DNA from: Clostridiales bacterium
GTDB taxonomy: Bacteria; Bacillota; Clostridia; Oscillospirales; Oscillospiraceae
DNA length: 64,000 nucleotides
Reading direction: 5' to 3'
NCBI GenBank assembly: GCA_004554585.1
Contig: SFLH01000009.1
Coordinates: 1-64,000, forward strand
Both the position numbers and the translations under genes were made by a program. Each line of letters starts with the position of its first letter. Within the stretch, counting starts at the first letter, position 1. This document shows, one piece after another, positions 8,777 through 17,916 of this stretch. The notes below the pieces were generated by a model. It had not been told where the DNA came from and made no database searches. It saw only the letters and a list, made by a program, of their open reading frames with translations.

Positions 8777-10537
8777 TTAGCCCCAAAGGGTTAGATGTTC
8801 CGCAATGGGGCCCAGCGCCAGCGCCGGAAAGAATGTCAGCGCAGCAAAGATATACACCACGAACACAAGAATCACAGCAAAACTTACGGTACTGGTCCGC
8901 AGCGTGCCAGCAGACTCGTTTACATAGTTCTTCTTCATCAGCGAGCCTGCAATGGCCAATTGAATCACGATGGGCAGATACCGCCCCAGGAACATGACAA
9001 TACCGGTGGTGATATTCCAGAAATAGGTATTATCTGCCAGGCCTTCAAATCCGGAACCGTTATTCGCTGCAGAGGAAGCGTATTCATACAGCACCTGGCT
9101 CAGGCCGTGGAAGCCGGGATTGGTAATGCCTGCCTGACCGGCTGCCGTCGCTACCGCCAGGGCAGAGAAAGCCAGAATCAGCAGCGGGTGGATAATAATG
9201 GCCAATGCGGTAAGCTTCATCTCGCGCCCCTCGATCTTCTTGCCAAGATATTCGGGGGTACGTCCTACCATCAACCCACAAATGAATACTGCCAGGATGG
9301 CGTACAGAATCATATTCATAAGGCCCACACCCTTGCCGCCAAAGACGCAGTTGAGCATCATGTGCAGCAGCGGCACCATGCCACCCAGCGGTGTCAATGT
9401 GTCGTGCATATTATTGACCGTACCTGTAGTGAAAGATGTGGTCACCGTGGTAAATAGAGCGGATTGGGCAATACCGAAGCGTACCTCTTTGCCCTCCATG
9501 CTGCCTGCGGACTGGTTGAGGCCGATTCCAGCCAGAGCCGGATTGCCCTGCAGCTCCGCCCAATAGCAAAGGCTCAGGCCTACCAGGAACAAAATCCCCA
9601 TGGCCAAAAAGATGCTTCGGCCTTCTTTGCCGAACAGCCGGGCGGTGATTCCTTCCTGATGAGCAGGCAGAGCATTTTCCGGGGCCTTGCTCTTCTGATG
9701 CTGGCGACGACCGTCTCCCACCATTTTTCCAAAGGTAATGACGCAGGCGCCGGGCAGCAGCATCATGGAGTACAGCTCAATCAGGTTGGACAGTATGGTA
9801 GGGTTCTCCATGGGCGTGGTGGAATTGGCGCCAAAAAATCCACCGCCATTGGTACCCAGGTGCTTAATGATTTCAAGTGCTGCTACGGGACCCATAGCCA
9901 GGACTTGGTATGTACCTTCCAGAGTTTGCACCACCATATTCTCCGAAAAGTTCTGCGGCACACCCTGCCATACCAGCAGCAGTCCGCCTACCAGAGAGAA
10001 GGGCAGCAGTACACGGGTGGTGATGCGAACCAGATCGGCAAAAAAGTTTCCCACATTGTCCTTCGTTTTTCCAGCTAGGCCACGGATAAAGGCCACACAG
10101 GCAGCATAGCCGCTGGCTGCCGAAACAAACATCATAAAGATAATGACCAGCATCTGAGAAAGATAGCTCAATCCGCTTTCACCAGAGTAGTGCTGCAGAT
10201 TGGTGTTGGTCATAAAACTGATAATGGTATTGAAGGCCAGAGTGGGCTCCATTCCCTCAATCCCATTGGGATTCAAGAGGGGGAGACTCTGAATCCGGAG
10301 AATGATATAGCTCATGGCGATCATCACTGCGTTGGTGCCAATAAGGGCCATGGCGTACTGTTTCCAGTTCATACCCTTGTGGGGATCTACCACGCTCAAT
10401 TTATAAATTACCCCGTCTACTCGATCAAATACGGGGTCGGCAAAGGTGCGTTTTCCTGCGGCAATATGATACAGATACCGCCCCACCGGAATGACAAGGA
10501 TCAAATAAATGATCAATGTCAGAACCAGCTGTAACAT
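8777..10537 (-). CDS. kdpA: KdpA, K+-selective channel subunit
   Basis: A 586-residue membrane protein with about ten to twelve helices, related to Trk/Ktr K+ channels. Conserved pore regions are visible: TNTNLQHYSGESGLSYLSQ near residue 112, LGTNGGGFFGANSTTPMENP near 228, TTVTTSFTTGTVNNMHDTL near 373, and ANNGSGFEGL near 498. These are the four selectivity-filter loops. It begins 31 bp downstream of kdpF, with a GGAGG-type site. Length is slightly above the E. coli protein (557), as usual in Clostridia. Confidence 0.97.
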   Translation of the reverse strand: MLQLVLTLIIYLILVIPVGRYLYHIAAGKRTFADPVFDRVDGVIYKLSVVDPHKGMNWKQYAMALIGTNAVMIAMSYIILRIQSLPLLNPNGIEGMEPTLAFNTIISFMTNTNLQHYSGESGLSYLSQMLVIIFMMFVSAASGYAACVAFIRGLAGKTKDNVGNFFADLVRITTRVLLPFSLVGGLLLVWQGVPQNFSENMVVQTLEGTYQVLAMGPVAALEIIKHLGTNGGGFFGANSTTPMENPTILSNLIELYSMMLLPGACVITFGKMVGDGRRQHQKSKAPENALPAHQEGITARLFGKEGRSIFLAMGILFLVGLSLCYWAELQGNPALAGIGLNQSAGSMEGKEVRFGIAQSALFTTVTTSFTTGTVNNMHDTLTPLGGMVPLLHMMLNCVFGGKGVGLMNMILYAILAVFICGLMVGRTPEYLGKKIEGREMKLTALAIIIHPLLILAFSALAVATAAGQAGITNPGFHGLSQVLYEYASSAANNGSGFEGLADNTYFWNITTGIVMFLGRYLPIVIQLAIAGSLMKKNYVNESAGTLRTSTVSFAVILVFVVYIFAALTFFPALALGPIAEHLTLWG

Positions 10538-10568
10538 ATGAAACTCCTCCTATACTGTGTCCTCGACA

Positions 10569-10646
10569 TTAAAATCGCTCCGGATGCGCCAAGGCGTATA
10601 CCAGATATCCGCCCAGCAGCAAAACAATCATTCCAAGCAAAATCAT
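10569..10646 (-). CDS. kdpF: KdpF, 25-residue accessory peptide of the Kdp ATPase
   Basis: A 25-residue single-helix peptide reading MILLGMIVLLLGGYLVYALA then HPERF. The GYLVYAL core is the hallmark of KdpF, which packs against KdpA and stabilises the complex in the membrane. It stands directly before kdpA, in the canonical place. The preceding bases (AGGAGT-like) give a modest ribosome binding site. It is too short for most automatic gene calls. Confidence 0.9.
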   Translation of the reverse strand: MILLGMIVLLLGGYLVYALAHPERF

Positions 10647-10668
10647 ACGGTTCAACTCCTACGCTCAA

Positions 10669-10767
10669 TTATTCCTGAGAATCGACTTGACGCTGGCACC
10701 AATTCACCAGCATCCAGACAAGGCCAAAACCAGCCAACAGGGTTCCGACCATAAAGCAATCCATCAT
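10669..10767 (-). CDS. 32-residue membrane microprotein upstream of kdpF
   Basis: A 32-residue frame starting ATGATGGATTGC after AAAGGAG, with a central hydrophobic stretch (FMVGTLLAGFGLVWMLVNW) long enough to cross the membrane once and a polar tail (CQRQVDSQE). Its start overlaps the stop of the 44-residue gene before it, and kdpF begins 22 bp after it. I infer an accessory of the Kdp complex or its sensor. No family is recognised, but the overlap and ribosome binding site make a real gene likely. Confidence 0.65.
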   Translation of the reverse strand: MMDCFMVGTLLAGFGLVWMLVNWCQRQVDSQE

Positions 10768-10898
10768 ACTCGTGGCTCCTTTCGTTGATATAAATGGTGC
10801 CATGCCGCATGCGTCATTTTTCCAACAATGATCGTCAGCGCAAACATTCCAATGATGGCGCCGATCATAGCCGTGCGAAGCAGCATATACTCTGCCAT
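10764..10898 (-). CDS. 44-residue membrane microprotein, first gene of the kdpFABC operon
   Basis: A 44-residue frame starting MAEYMLLRTAMIGAIIGMFA, preceded by GAAAGGAG at good spacing. It has one hydrophobic helix (about 6-26) followed by a basic, histidine-containing tail (THAAWHHLYQRKEPRV). The upstream in-frame extension to 10961 lacks a ribosome binding site and crosses the putative -10, so I use the ATG at 10898. Its stop overlaps the next start by four bases. It would be the first translated product after promoter B and could act in K+ transport or signalling; function unknown. Confidence 0.65.
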   Translation of the reverse strand: MAEYMLLRTAMIGAIIGMFALTIIVGKMTHAAWHHLYQRKEPRV

Positions 10899-10961
10899 AA
10901 GAGCGTTCTCCTTTCGCAATTGACAGGCAAGCAAAACACAAAACATCTGTTTTGCGTTCAT

Positions 10962-11025
10962 AGCATACCGTGCTCTGTAATAAGTGGGGATTAAGGAAGA
11001 CGACGGGATATTAACAGGAGATTAA
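10962..11025 (-). promoter_or_regulatory. Putative KdpE-controlled promoter B, kdpFABC operon
   Basis: ATTAA half-sites at 10990, 11010 and 11021 (spacings 20 and 11) lie before a -10 TATGCT (10967-10962), which is 22 bases from the proximal half-site. No -35 resembling TTGACA is present. The last 15 bases of one half-site context (GGATATTAA) are identical to promoter A. OmpR-family regulators typically bind repeats about 10-11 bp apart. The site would serve the microproteins and kdpFABC. Confidence 0.6.
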
Positions 11026-11049
11026 TATTTCGCCATTCCATGCCGTGAA

Positions 11050-13728
11050 CTATGTCGCTTTCTCGGCAGAAACCAAGGGGAGCGTAAACTGGAACGTAGT
11101 CCCGGCTGGCATATGGTCCAGTACATCAATTTTTCCCCCATGCATGGCGACAATAGATTGGCATAGATTGAGCCCAAGCCCCAGACCTCTTTGACAATCC
11201 CCTTTCCCTTGCCCGGCAGTGTAGAACAAATCAAACAAGCGCCTTTTTGCATCATCCGGAATTCCCGGGCCATCATCGGTGACGCTTATCTGCATGACAT
11301 TTCCTTTCTTTACGGCACTCAGTTCAATATTTGATCCCTTAGGCGTGTACTGAATTGCGTTGTTCATAATATTGATGATGACGCACTGAATCAGTCTTGC
11401 GTTCATAGTAGCCATGAGTGTGGCATCTTCTATATGGACAGATATGTGATGTTCTATAGCTCTGCGATCCAGATGTGTAACGACACTCTGGAAAAGATCT
11501 TCGATCAGTTCTGGACTCATTTTGAAGGATTCCTTATCTGTTTCCAGATGAGTGGCTACCAACAGATTTTCTGTCATGTTAATCAGCCAGTTTGTATCGT
11601 CATAAATTGCCGTGTATAGCTTTTTCCTGATTGCCGGATCAAGTGCAGACTCTTCTTGCATAAGCATATCGGCACTGCTACTGATGTTTGTGAGCGGTGT
11701 ACGTAAATCATGCGAGACCACTCGAAGCAAATTGGTTTGCAGCCGCTCTTTTTGCGTCTGAAGCGCTACTTGATTCTGTCCTTCCTGCAACCGGATACGT
11801 TCCTGGCTGAGACCGCACTCACTTAATATGGCAATCATAAGGTTTTTTTCAAAAGTGTCCGGGATGGAATAACCTACAATAGGAATTCCTACAATCCCCA
11901 TCACTTCCTGTGTTCCTCTGACGGAGAGAAAAAGCCATTTGGAATCTGGCAGTGTGTTTGTGGTTGCACCTGCGTGCTTGTTGTTTCTTTGTACCCACTT
12001 GGCCACCCCGATTTCTTCGGCCCCCAGTTCCGTTATAATATTCTGTTCATCGGCCGGCTCTACTCGAAATTCCAATTCCCTTTCCGTTCCGCTTAAAGCA
12101 TAGAGAACAGGTCGGCTAAAAAGTCGATTCAATTGTTCTGCAGCCAACCGAAGGCAATCCCATTCAGTCCGTCCTTTTTGCAGTTTTTGACTACTCCCCA
12201 GAAGTAGTTCCGTATAATAGCTCTTTTGTGCCGCCAAACGTGCTTGTGTTTTTACCCGGCTGGCTAGAGAGCTTGCAATAATACTGGAGAAAAGCATAAT
12301 GAGGAATGTAACAGGATAGCTGGGGTTATTGGCTTGAAAGGTAAAACGCGGTTCTATAAAAAGAAAATTGAAAGCAGCAACACTGAGGAGAGACTCAATT
12401 GCACCATAAAAGTGACCATTTGTCCAAACCGCAGTAATAAGAACGCCCAAAATGTAAACCGTAATAATGTTTGATTCGCTGAATCCAGCGTAATAAAAGC
12501 CAAATCCAGCAAGGGAGGAAAGTAGTAAAGAGGCCAGCATAATGCCTGTGTCTTTCCATGTAAAGCGTGCTTTTGGAATATGAAGCTTTCCAAGAGGCTT
12601 TTTATATAGCGGTTGGTGATCCGGAATGATATATATATCCAGATCTGTTAGTTCAATCAGGCGATCAGCCAGACTTTTTTTCCCTGTAATAGGGTTTTGC
12701 CTGTGGTTGATGCGCCCCATAACAATTTTTGTTACGCCACTGACGCGAGCATATTCCGCAATCTGCACGGCGGGTTCAGTTCCATATACCGTAGAAATCT
12801 GTGCGCCCAGCTGCTCCGCGAGACGCAGATTACTACGCAGGCGCTTCAGGTTTTCGCCGGATAATTCTTTTGTTTCCGGTGTCTGCACAAAGAGCGCCGT
12901 GAAACCACTGTGAAAGGCTTCCGCCATTCGTGCAGCGGTTCGGATCACTTTCGCATTGGAAGGTGCAGACGAAAGACAGATCAAAATGTGTTCCCCGGCT
13001 TTCGTGCTCTTTTCTTTACCCTCCTGCAGCGCCGCGCGGTTCAGCTGATCCGCGGTACGCCGCATAGCGATCTCACGCAGGGCAGCCAAATTTTCGGTGC
13101 TAAAAAAGTTTTGGAGGGCCTGTTTTGCTTGGCGCTCCCGGTACACTTTTCCCATCTGGAAGCGTTTCACCAACTCATCAGGCTCAATATCCACCAGTTC
13201 AACCTGATTGGCCCGGTCAAAAACATGATCCGGGATTCGCTCATTGACTGCAATGCCTGTGATGGAGGACACCAAATCGTTCAACGACTCCAAATGCTGC
13301 ACATTCACTGTGGTATAGACGTTGATCCCAGCCTGAAGTAGTTCTTCTATATCCTGATACCGCTTTGTGTGTCGGCTCCCTTGGGCATTATTGTGGGCCA
13401 ATTCGTCTACCAGAATGAGTTGTGGTTTCCTCTGCAGTGCTCGATCCAGATCAAACTCTTTTAGCTTAATTCCGTGATAGTCAATCTCTTTGCAAGGTAA
13501 ACGCTCCAGCCCATCTAAGAGCGCCAATGTATCTGGTCTGGCATGCGGCTCCACATAGCCCACCACAACATCCATGCCCTCTTCTTGTGCTTGATGGGCT
13601 GCCTCGAGCATGGCATAGGTCTTGCCTACACCCGCTGCATAGCCAAAAAAGATTTTTAGCTTTCCGGGAAGGAGTGTGCTTCCTGCACCTATCTCAACAC
13701 CTGACCTTGTCTGCTGTATCTTCTCCAT
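11050..13728 (-). CDS. kdpD: KdpD, canonical K+-sensing histidine kinase
   Basis: An 892-residue kinase. The N-terminal domain has a textbook Walker A (GYAAGVGKTYAM) and Walker B (LILVDELAHNN) that bind nucleotide or c-di-AMP in relatives. A universal-stress-like domain, a four-helix DUF4118 membrane domain (about 405-510), a GAF-like region, the phospho-acceptor SHDLRTPL (histidine near 672) and a HATPase domain (NAIQYTP, GLGLGL) follow. I chose ATG at 13728, which has CAGGAG nine bases ahead; a TTG 18 bp upstream overlaps that site. No kdpE follows it. The kdpFABC operon lies downstream behind its own promoter, so this kinase probably shares the KdpE at 1376. Confidence 0.93.
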   Translation of the reverse strand: MEKIQQTRSGVEIGAGSTLLPGKLKIFFGYAAGVGKTYAMLEAAHQAQEEGMDVVVGYVEPHARPDTLALLDGLERLPCKEIDYHGIKLKEFDLDRALQRKPQLILVDELAHNNAQGSRHTKRYQDIEELLQAGINVYTTVNVQHLESLNDLVSSITGIAVNERIPDHVFDRANQVELVDIEPDELVKRFQMGKVYRERQAKQALQNFFSTENLAALREIAMRRTADQLNRAALQEGKEKSTKAGEHILICLSSAPSNAKVIRTAARMAEAFHSGFTALFVQTPETKELSGENLKRLRSNLRLAEQLGAQISTVYGTEPAVQIAEYARVSGVTKIVMGRINHRQNPITGKKSLADRLIELTDLDIYIIPDHQPLYKKPLGKLHIPKARFTWKDTGIMLASLLLSSLAGFGFYYAGFSESNIITVYILGVLITAVWTNGHFYGAIESLLSVAAFNFLFIEPRFTFQANNPSYPVTFLIMLFSSIIASSLASRVKTQARLAAQKSYYTELLLGSSQKLQKGRTEWDCLRLAAEQLNRLFSRPVLYALSGTERELEFRVEPADEQNIITELGAEEIGVAKWVQRNNKHAGATTNTLPDSKWLFLSVRGTQEVMGIVGIPIVGYSIPDTFEKNLMIAILSECGLSQERIRLQEGQNQVALQTQKERLQTNLLRVVSHDLRTPLTNISSSADMLMQEESALDPAIRKKLYTAIYDDTNWLINMTENLLVATHLETDKESFKMSPELIEDLFQSVVTHLDRRAIEHHISVHIEDATLMATMNARLIQCVIINIMNNAIQYTPKGSNIELSAVKKGNVMQISVTDDGPGIPDDAKRRLFDLFYTAGQGKGDCQRGLGLGLNLCQSIVAMHGGKIDVLDHMPAGTTFQFTLPLVSAEKAT

Positions 13729-13776
13729 ATGTATCTTCTCCTGCAATATCGGCCTGTGGTATACATGAGTGTTTAT

Positions 13777-13840
13777 ATCGTACCATGTGGCATGCTATAA
13801 AATAATAAGAGATTGCCTAAACGTATTAAGATCAAATAAA
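13777..13840 (-). promoter_or_regulatory. Putative KdpE-controlled promoter C, upstream kdpD
   Basis: A weaker array with the same geometry: ATAAG at 13805, ATTAA at 13825 and ATAAA at 13836 (spacings 20 and 11), then exactly 22 bases to a -10-like TACGAT (13782-13777). Only the middle half-site is a full match. The preserved spacing is the argument for function; it implies autoregulation of this kdpD. Confidence 0.4.
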
Positions 13841-13855
13841 GATATATACAAAAAA

Positions 13856-13894
13856 ACAAGCCGGATGTCTGTTTTCAAACAGCATTCGGCTTGT
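13856..13894 (-). terminator. Minus-strand rho-independent terminator
   Basis: A 12-bp stem with one mismatch (13856-13867 with 13883-13894) is followed, on the minus strand, by a T-rich run (complement of 13850-13856). It would stop transcripts coming from the right, insulating promoter C. The stretch 13895-14034 is AT-rich and shows no gene, only a 12-bp palindrome CTGTCATGACAG at 13964-13975. Confidence 0.75.
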
Positions 13895-14034
13895 GAAATA
13901 GATGAGAAAAACAATGTTGGATTGAACTATCAATAAGGTATTGGTGTGAATTACTTTAGAACTCTGTCATGACAGCAAAAAGACATTTCCATCTTAGAGA
14001 AATATTATAAGCGTGGGTTTGCGGTATGGTATCT

Positions 14035-14172
14035 TTAACTATGGAAAACTCCCGTCTCCCACTTGGAGACGGTTTTGTGGCTCACATCGATCTTTGCCGC
14101 CAGCTCGGCCTGGGTGAGCTTTCTGGCCTCTCGCAGCTGCTTGATGGTGCTTCCGGTTACATAGGCGTCCAT
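14035..14172 (-). pseudogene. Truncated XRE-family regulator
   Basis: A 45-codon frame begins MDAYVTGSTIKQLREARKLT and continues through a complete helix-turn-helix recognition motif (VSHKTVSKWETG). It then leaves the family after WETG and stops four residues later. Intact relatives continue with a dimerisation helix and a C-terminal domain. The break coincides with the change from GC-rich chromosome to AT-rich kdp DNA, so the gene was probably cut when that block arrived. Confidence 0.7.
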
Positions 14173-14300
14173 AGTTGCGCTCCTTTTCTCAAACTGACGC
14201 CATGATACCAGAAGGGACGCCGGGGGGCAACCTGCGCAGCGTAGACCTCCGGCCTAGCTGGCGGGGGAAAACCGGACAGGACGCCGCCTGCCTGCTGTGG

Positions 14301-14306
14301 TATAAT
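14301..14306 (+). promoter_or_regulatory. Candidate -10 box for the WYL regulator
   Basis: A perfect TATAAT lies 60 bp before the start codon at 14366. No clear -35 sits at 16-18 bp. Confidence 0.4.
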
Positions 14307-14365
14307 GGCCTGACAGAAGGGGTCCCCGGCGCCCCGGGGACCTGCGGTAGAAAGGACGTGAGAAC

Positions 14366-15277
14366 ATGAAACTGGACCGGCTCATCGGCATTCTCTCCCT
14401 CCTGCTCCAGCGGGAGAAGGTCACTGCGCCGGAGCTGGCGGAACGGTTCGAGGTCTCCCGGCGGACCATCCAGCGGGACATCGACACCCTGTGCCGGGCG
14501 GGCATCCCCCTGGTCACCACCCAGGGCGCCGGCGGCGGCATTTCCATCCTGGAGGGCTATCGGGTGGACCGCACCCTGCTCACCGGCCCGGAGATGCAGG
14601 CCATCCTGGCGGGTCTGCGCAGCCTGGACAGCGTCAGCGGCACCCGGCGCTATGCCCAGCTCATGGAGAAGCTGGCGGCGGAGACGGGGGGGCTGGTACC
14701 CGGCGGGGCCCACATGCTCATCGACCTGGCCTCCTGGTACAAGGCCAGCCTGCCCCCCAAGATCGAGGCCATCCGCGCCGCCATCGAGGCGGGGCGGACC
14801 ATCCGCTTCACCTACTTTTCCCCCAAAGGGGAGAGCCAGCGGGAGGCGGAGCCAAACTGCCTGCTCTTTCATTGGTCCTCCTGGTATGTGTGGGCCTTTT
14901 GCCGCCAGCGGGAGGACTTCCGCCTCTTCAAGCTCAACCGCATGACCGGTCTTTCTCTGGGGGAATCTGTTCCGCCCCGGCAGGCCCCCCTGCCTGACCT
15001 GGACCCGGAACGGGTCTTTCCCCCGGCCTATGAGGTGGTCATCCTCTTTGACCCGGCGTATCGCTGGCGGCTGGTGGAGGAGTATGGGGCGGAGAGCTTC
15101 ACTCAGACGGCCGACGGCCGCCTGCGGTTTGCCGGTGGCTTTCCGGACAAGGACAGCGTGTTCCACTGGCTGCTGACCTTTGGGGACGGGGCGGAGCTGT
15201 TGGAGCCGGCGGACCTGCGCCGGGACCTGCACCAGCTGGCCTTGCGCCTGGCCAGGCGGTACGAAGAGGAGGGGTGA
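14366..15277 (+). CDS. WYL-domain transcriptional regulator (YafY type)
   Basis: A 303-residue regulator. Residues 1-60 form an HTH_11/DeoR-like winged helix (APELAERFEVSRRTIQRDID). Residues about 140-215 form a WYL domain with the signature SSWYVWAFC and RLFKLNRM. A WCX extension follows to the C-terminus. WYL proteins usually sense a nucleotide or small ligand and act as repressors, sometimes of stress or defence genes. It stands alone, converging on the five-gene acyl-transfer operon, with no sign that it controls it. The start has a GGACGTGAG-type site. Confidence 0.88.
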   Translation: MKLDRLIGILSLLLQREKVTAPELAERFEVSRRTIQRDIDTLCRAGIPLVTTQGAGGGISILEGYRVDRTLLTGPEMQAILAGLRSLDSVSGTRRYAQLMEKLAAETGGLVPGGAHMLIDLASWYKASLPPKIEAIRAAIEAGRTIRFTYFSPKGESQREAEPNCLLFHWSSWYVWAFCRQREDFRLFKLNRMTGLSLGESVPPRQAPLPDLDPERVFPPAYEVVILFDPAYRWRLVEEYGAESFTQTADGRLRFAGGFPDKDSVFHWLLTFGDGAELLEPADLRRDLHQLALRLARRYEEEG

Positions 15278-15347
15278 CGGGCTTGCCCTCGGGAAGGGGG
15301 AAAATCAAATCCCCCGGACCATAGGGGCCCAGGGGATGGGAAGAAAC

Positions 15348-16298
15348 TTAAAAGCCTGTGGCGGCCTCATAGCGCTTCAGCGCTTCCTGCCACGGGCTGT
15401 AGGAGAGGTCGGACCGATGGTCTTGGAACAGCCCCGTCTCCTGCAGATAGCCTGCCAGATAGCGGGTGACCTTGGCCGCGCCGTAGGCGTTGAGGTGGTC
15501 CCCGGCGTCCCGGGTGTCTCGGTTCCAGTCGATCTGCAGCTGGTCGTTCATCAGATTCATGTCCATCTGGGGACAGCCCAGCTCCTCCGCCAGGTCCAAG
15601 ATGCCGTTGTATTTGGCATAACTCCAGTTGAGGGTGCTGGGAGTGCGCAGCAGGAGCAGCTGGGCCCCATTTTCCTGACACAGGTCGCGGATGGCCTCCA
15701 CGTAGGAGAGGTTCACCTTGGGGATGGGGGCAATTTCCTGGGTCTCGTGCATGTAGTTGGTGTCCTTGCTGGGCTGAATCTCCACGCTGTGGCGGTAGCC
15801 CTTGTAGTCGTCCGTCCAAGTGTAGTCCGCCTGCTCGGTCAGGTCTGTCCACGCCAGGTCCTTCCACCGGTCGTGATACAGAAAGACGGAAAAGTATTTT
15901 CCCAGCATGGAGATGTCCACCTTGGATTTGGGGATCTCCCGGTAGACGGCGTTGGTCTCCAGGATGACCAGCTTGGGCTTCTGGGCCTGGAAGGCCCGCT
16001 GAACCATGAGGAAACTGTAGTCCAGGGTCTGGCCGCTGGTGGCGGCCACGTAGGCGGTGTATCCCGTCTCCCGCCACAGCTGCATGGGGGAGATGGAGGA
16101 GTAGGCCTCGCTGTCTCCCACCACCATCACGTCGATGGTGTCCTCCCGCTCCCCCAGAATGCCGTTGGCGCGGACCTCTTCCATGCCGAACTCGCTCTGG
16201 TTGTTCTTGGGTAGGAAGAGCAGGGACGCGCCCGAAAGCAGGAGGATGAGGCCCAGAGAAAAAGCTAGGATGCTCAGCACCCGTTTGCAGTATGTCAT
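15348..16298 (-). CDS. Membrane-anchored SGNH/DltD-like protein, acyl-transfer operon
   Basis: A 316-residue protein with an N-terminal membrane anchor (about 7-29) and an extracytoplasmic SGNH-like domain. Block I is VVGDSEAYS with the nucleophile serine at 63. The C-terminal block is DAGDHLNAYGA with the Asp-His pair. In alginate acetylation (AlgJ/AlgX) and D-alanylation (DltD), such proteins take the acyl group from an MBOAT partner and place it on an extracellular polymer. ATG at 16298 is preferred over a GTG six bases upstream because AAGGGGG then sits at proper distance. It is the last gene of the operon, 12 bp after the MBOAT gene. Confidence 0.8.
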   Translation of the reverse strand: MTYCKRVLSILAFSLGLILLLSGASLLFLPKNNQSEFGMEEVRANGILGEREDTIDVMVVGDSEAYSSISPMQLWRETGYTAYVAATSGQTLDYSFLMVQRAFQAQKPKLVILETNAVYREIPKSKVDISMLGKYFSVFLYHDRWKDLAWTDLTEQADYTWTDDYKGYRHSVEIQPSKDTNYMHETQEIAPIPKVNLSYVEAIRDLCQENGAQLLLLRTPSTLNWSYAKYNGILDLAEELGCPQMDMNLMNDQLQIDWNRDTRDAGDHLNAYGAAKVTRYLAGYLQETGLFQDHRSDLSYSPWQEALKRYEAATGF

Positions 16299-16310
16299 AT
16301 TCACGCCCCC

Positions 16311-17915
16311 TTAAAAACTTGCGTACATGGGGTCGACGGGCAGATAGCCAGCCCCGTAGGCCCCAAAGATCACCACGAAAAGGATCAGCCCGTAGTAGCA
16401 CAGCCAGCGCACCGCCAGCGGCCGCTGCGCCAGGGCCTGCCGCAGGCGGAAGCCCTTCTCCTCCTGGAACAGGGCCAGGACAAAGAGCAAGATCAGGGAG
16501 ACGCCCAGCACGAGAACGTCGTATTTGTCCAGGCCCAGGGACAGGATGCTGTGGTCCCAGAGGGTGGTCAGCTGGAAGTCGGTGAAGATCTTCCGGAACA
16601 TGGCCAGCCCCGCCCACAGGCCGTTGGCCCGGAAGAAGAGCTCGCCGATGCACACCAGCACCGCCGTGCGGGCGATCTGCATCCACCGGTAGGGCAGGGC
16701 ACTGCGGGAGATACCCAGGGCCTGGGCGGCCCGCAGGGCAAAGGGATCGAAGAGATTCTCCAGCAGGATCAGGGCAAAGTGGTACATGCCGAAGAAGATG
16801 TAGTGCCACCCTGCCCCGTGCCACAGGCCGTTACCCAGCCACACGCAGAACAGGGCGATGGATCCGGCTACCAGGGGGCCGAAGTGGTTGCCCATCACCT
16901 TCCGGGCCCGGGAGGTCAGCTTTTTCATGGGCTTTGCCATGGACAGGGGATAGAACACATAGTCCTTAAACCAAGTGCCCAGGGTGATGTGCCAGCGCTG
17001 CCAGAACTCCGAAATGCTCTTGGAGAAGAATGGCCGCCGGAAGTTCTCCGGCAGGGTGACGCCGAAGATCTCGCCGGTGCCCATCACCAGGTCCATGGTT
17101 CCGGAGAAGTCCATGTACAGCTGGATGGTGTAGCACACCACGGCCACGGCGATGACAAAGCCGTCGTAGTTCTCATAGCCCTGAAAGACGGTGCGGACGA
17201 AGAGATTCAGCCGGTCGGCGATCACCAGCTTTTTCATCACGCCGAACAGAAGGCGCTGCAGGCCAAAGGAGAGGTTGTGGTAGGTGAGCCGGGGCGCCTG
17301 CCACAGCTGCCCCGCGGTCTGCTCATAGCGGCAGATGGGCCCCTCCATGATTTGGGGGAAGAAGCTGAGAAACAGGGCCAGCCGCAGCAGATTGGTGTCG
17401 GCGGGGATCTTCCTGCGATAAACGTCGAAGAGGTAGGAGGTCGCCTGCAGGGTGTAGAAGGAGATGCCGATGGGCATGAGAAAGGCCGGCGGGGTCAGCT
17501 GGACGGTGCTGCCCAGGGCCTGGAGGAGATCGTTGACGTTGACGGTAAAAAACACCGCATATTTCAGCGTCACCAGGATGCCCATCAGGGAGAGGAAGGC
17601 CAGGGCCATCACCGCCCGCTCCCGGGTCTGGGCCTGCCGGCGCAGCCGGCGGCGGTCGGCTTTTTCGCCGGCGGCAACCAGCGCGTCGGATCGCCGTTGT
17701 ATCTCGGCCAGCCACAGCCCAAAATAGTGGATCAGGAGGGTGGCCAAGAGCAGGTAGACCAGTAGTTTCCCGCTGATGGCCCAGAAGAACACATAGCTTG
17801 CCCCCAGCAGGACCAATCTGCGCCCCATTTGGGGCAGTACCCCGTACAGCCCCACCGTAATGGGGAGGAAGATGACCAGAAAGGCGAGGCTGAAGTACGA
17901 GGAGATGATCAGCAC
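16311..17915 (-). CDS. MBOAT-family O-acyltransferase (DltB/AlgI-like)
   Basis: A 534-residue polytopic membrane protein with about ten to twelve helices. The family core is visible: FFSKSISEFWQRWHITLGTW, then NGLWHGAGWHYIFFGMYH near residue 367, whose histidine is the proposed catalytic residue. MBOAT proteins of the DltB/AlgI branch move an acyl group from a cytoplasmic carrier across the membrane. Here the likely donor is the carrier protein encoded immediately upstream. It starts with GTG one base after the carrier stop, with GGAGGG ahead, so translation is coupled. Confidence 0.88.
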   Translation of the reverse strand: MLIISSYFSLAFLVIFLPITVGLYGVLPQMGRRLVLLGASYVFFWAISGKLLVYLLLATLLIHYFGLWLAEIQRRSDALVAAGEKADRRRLRRQAQTRERAVMALAFLSLMGILVTLKYAVFFTVNVNDLLQALGSTVQLTPPAFLMPIGISFYTLQATSYLFDVYRRKIPADTNLLRLALFLSFFPQIMEGPICRYEQTAGQLWQAPRLTYHNLSFGLQRLLFGVMKKLVIADRLNLFVRTVFQGYENYDGFVIAVAVVCYTIQLYMDFSGTMDLVMGTGEIFGVTLPENFRRPFFSKSISEFWQRWHITLGTWFKDYVFYPLSMAKPMKKLTSRARKVMGNHFGPLVAGSIALFCVWLGNGLWHGAGWHYIFFGMYHFALILLENLFDPFALRAAQALGISRSALPYRWMQIARTAVLVCIGELFFRANGLWAGLAMFRKIFTDFQLTTLWDHSILSLGLDKYDVLVLGVSLILLFVLALFQEEKGFRLRQALAQRPLAVRWLCYYGLILFVVIFGAYGAGYLPVDPMYASF

Positions 17916-17916
17916 G

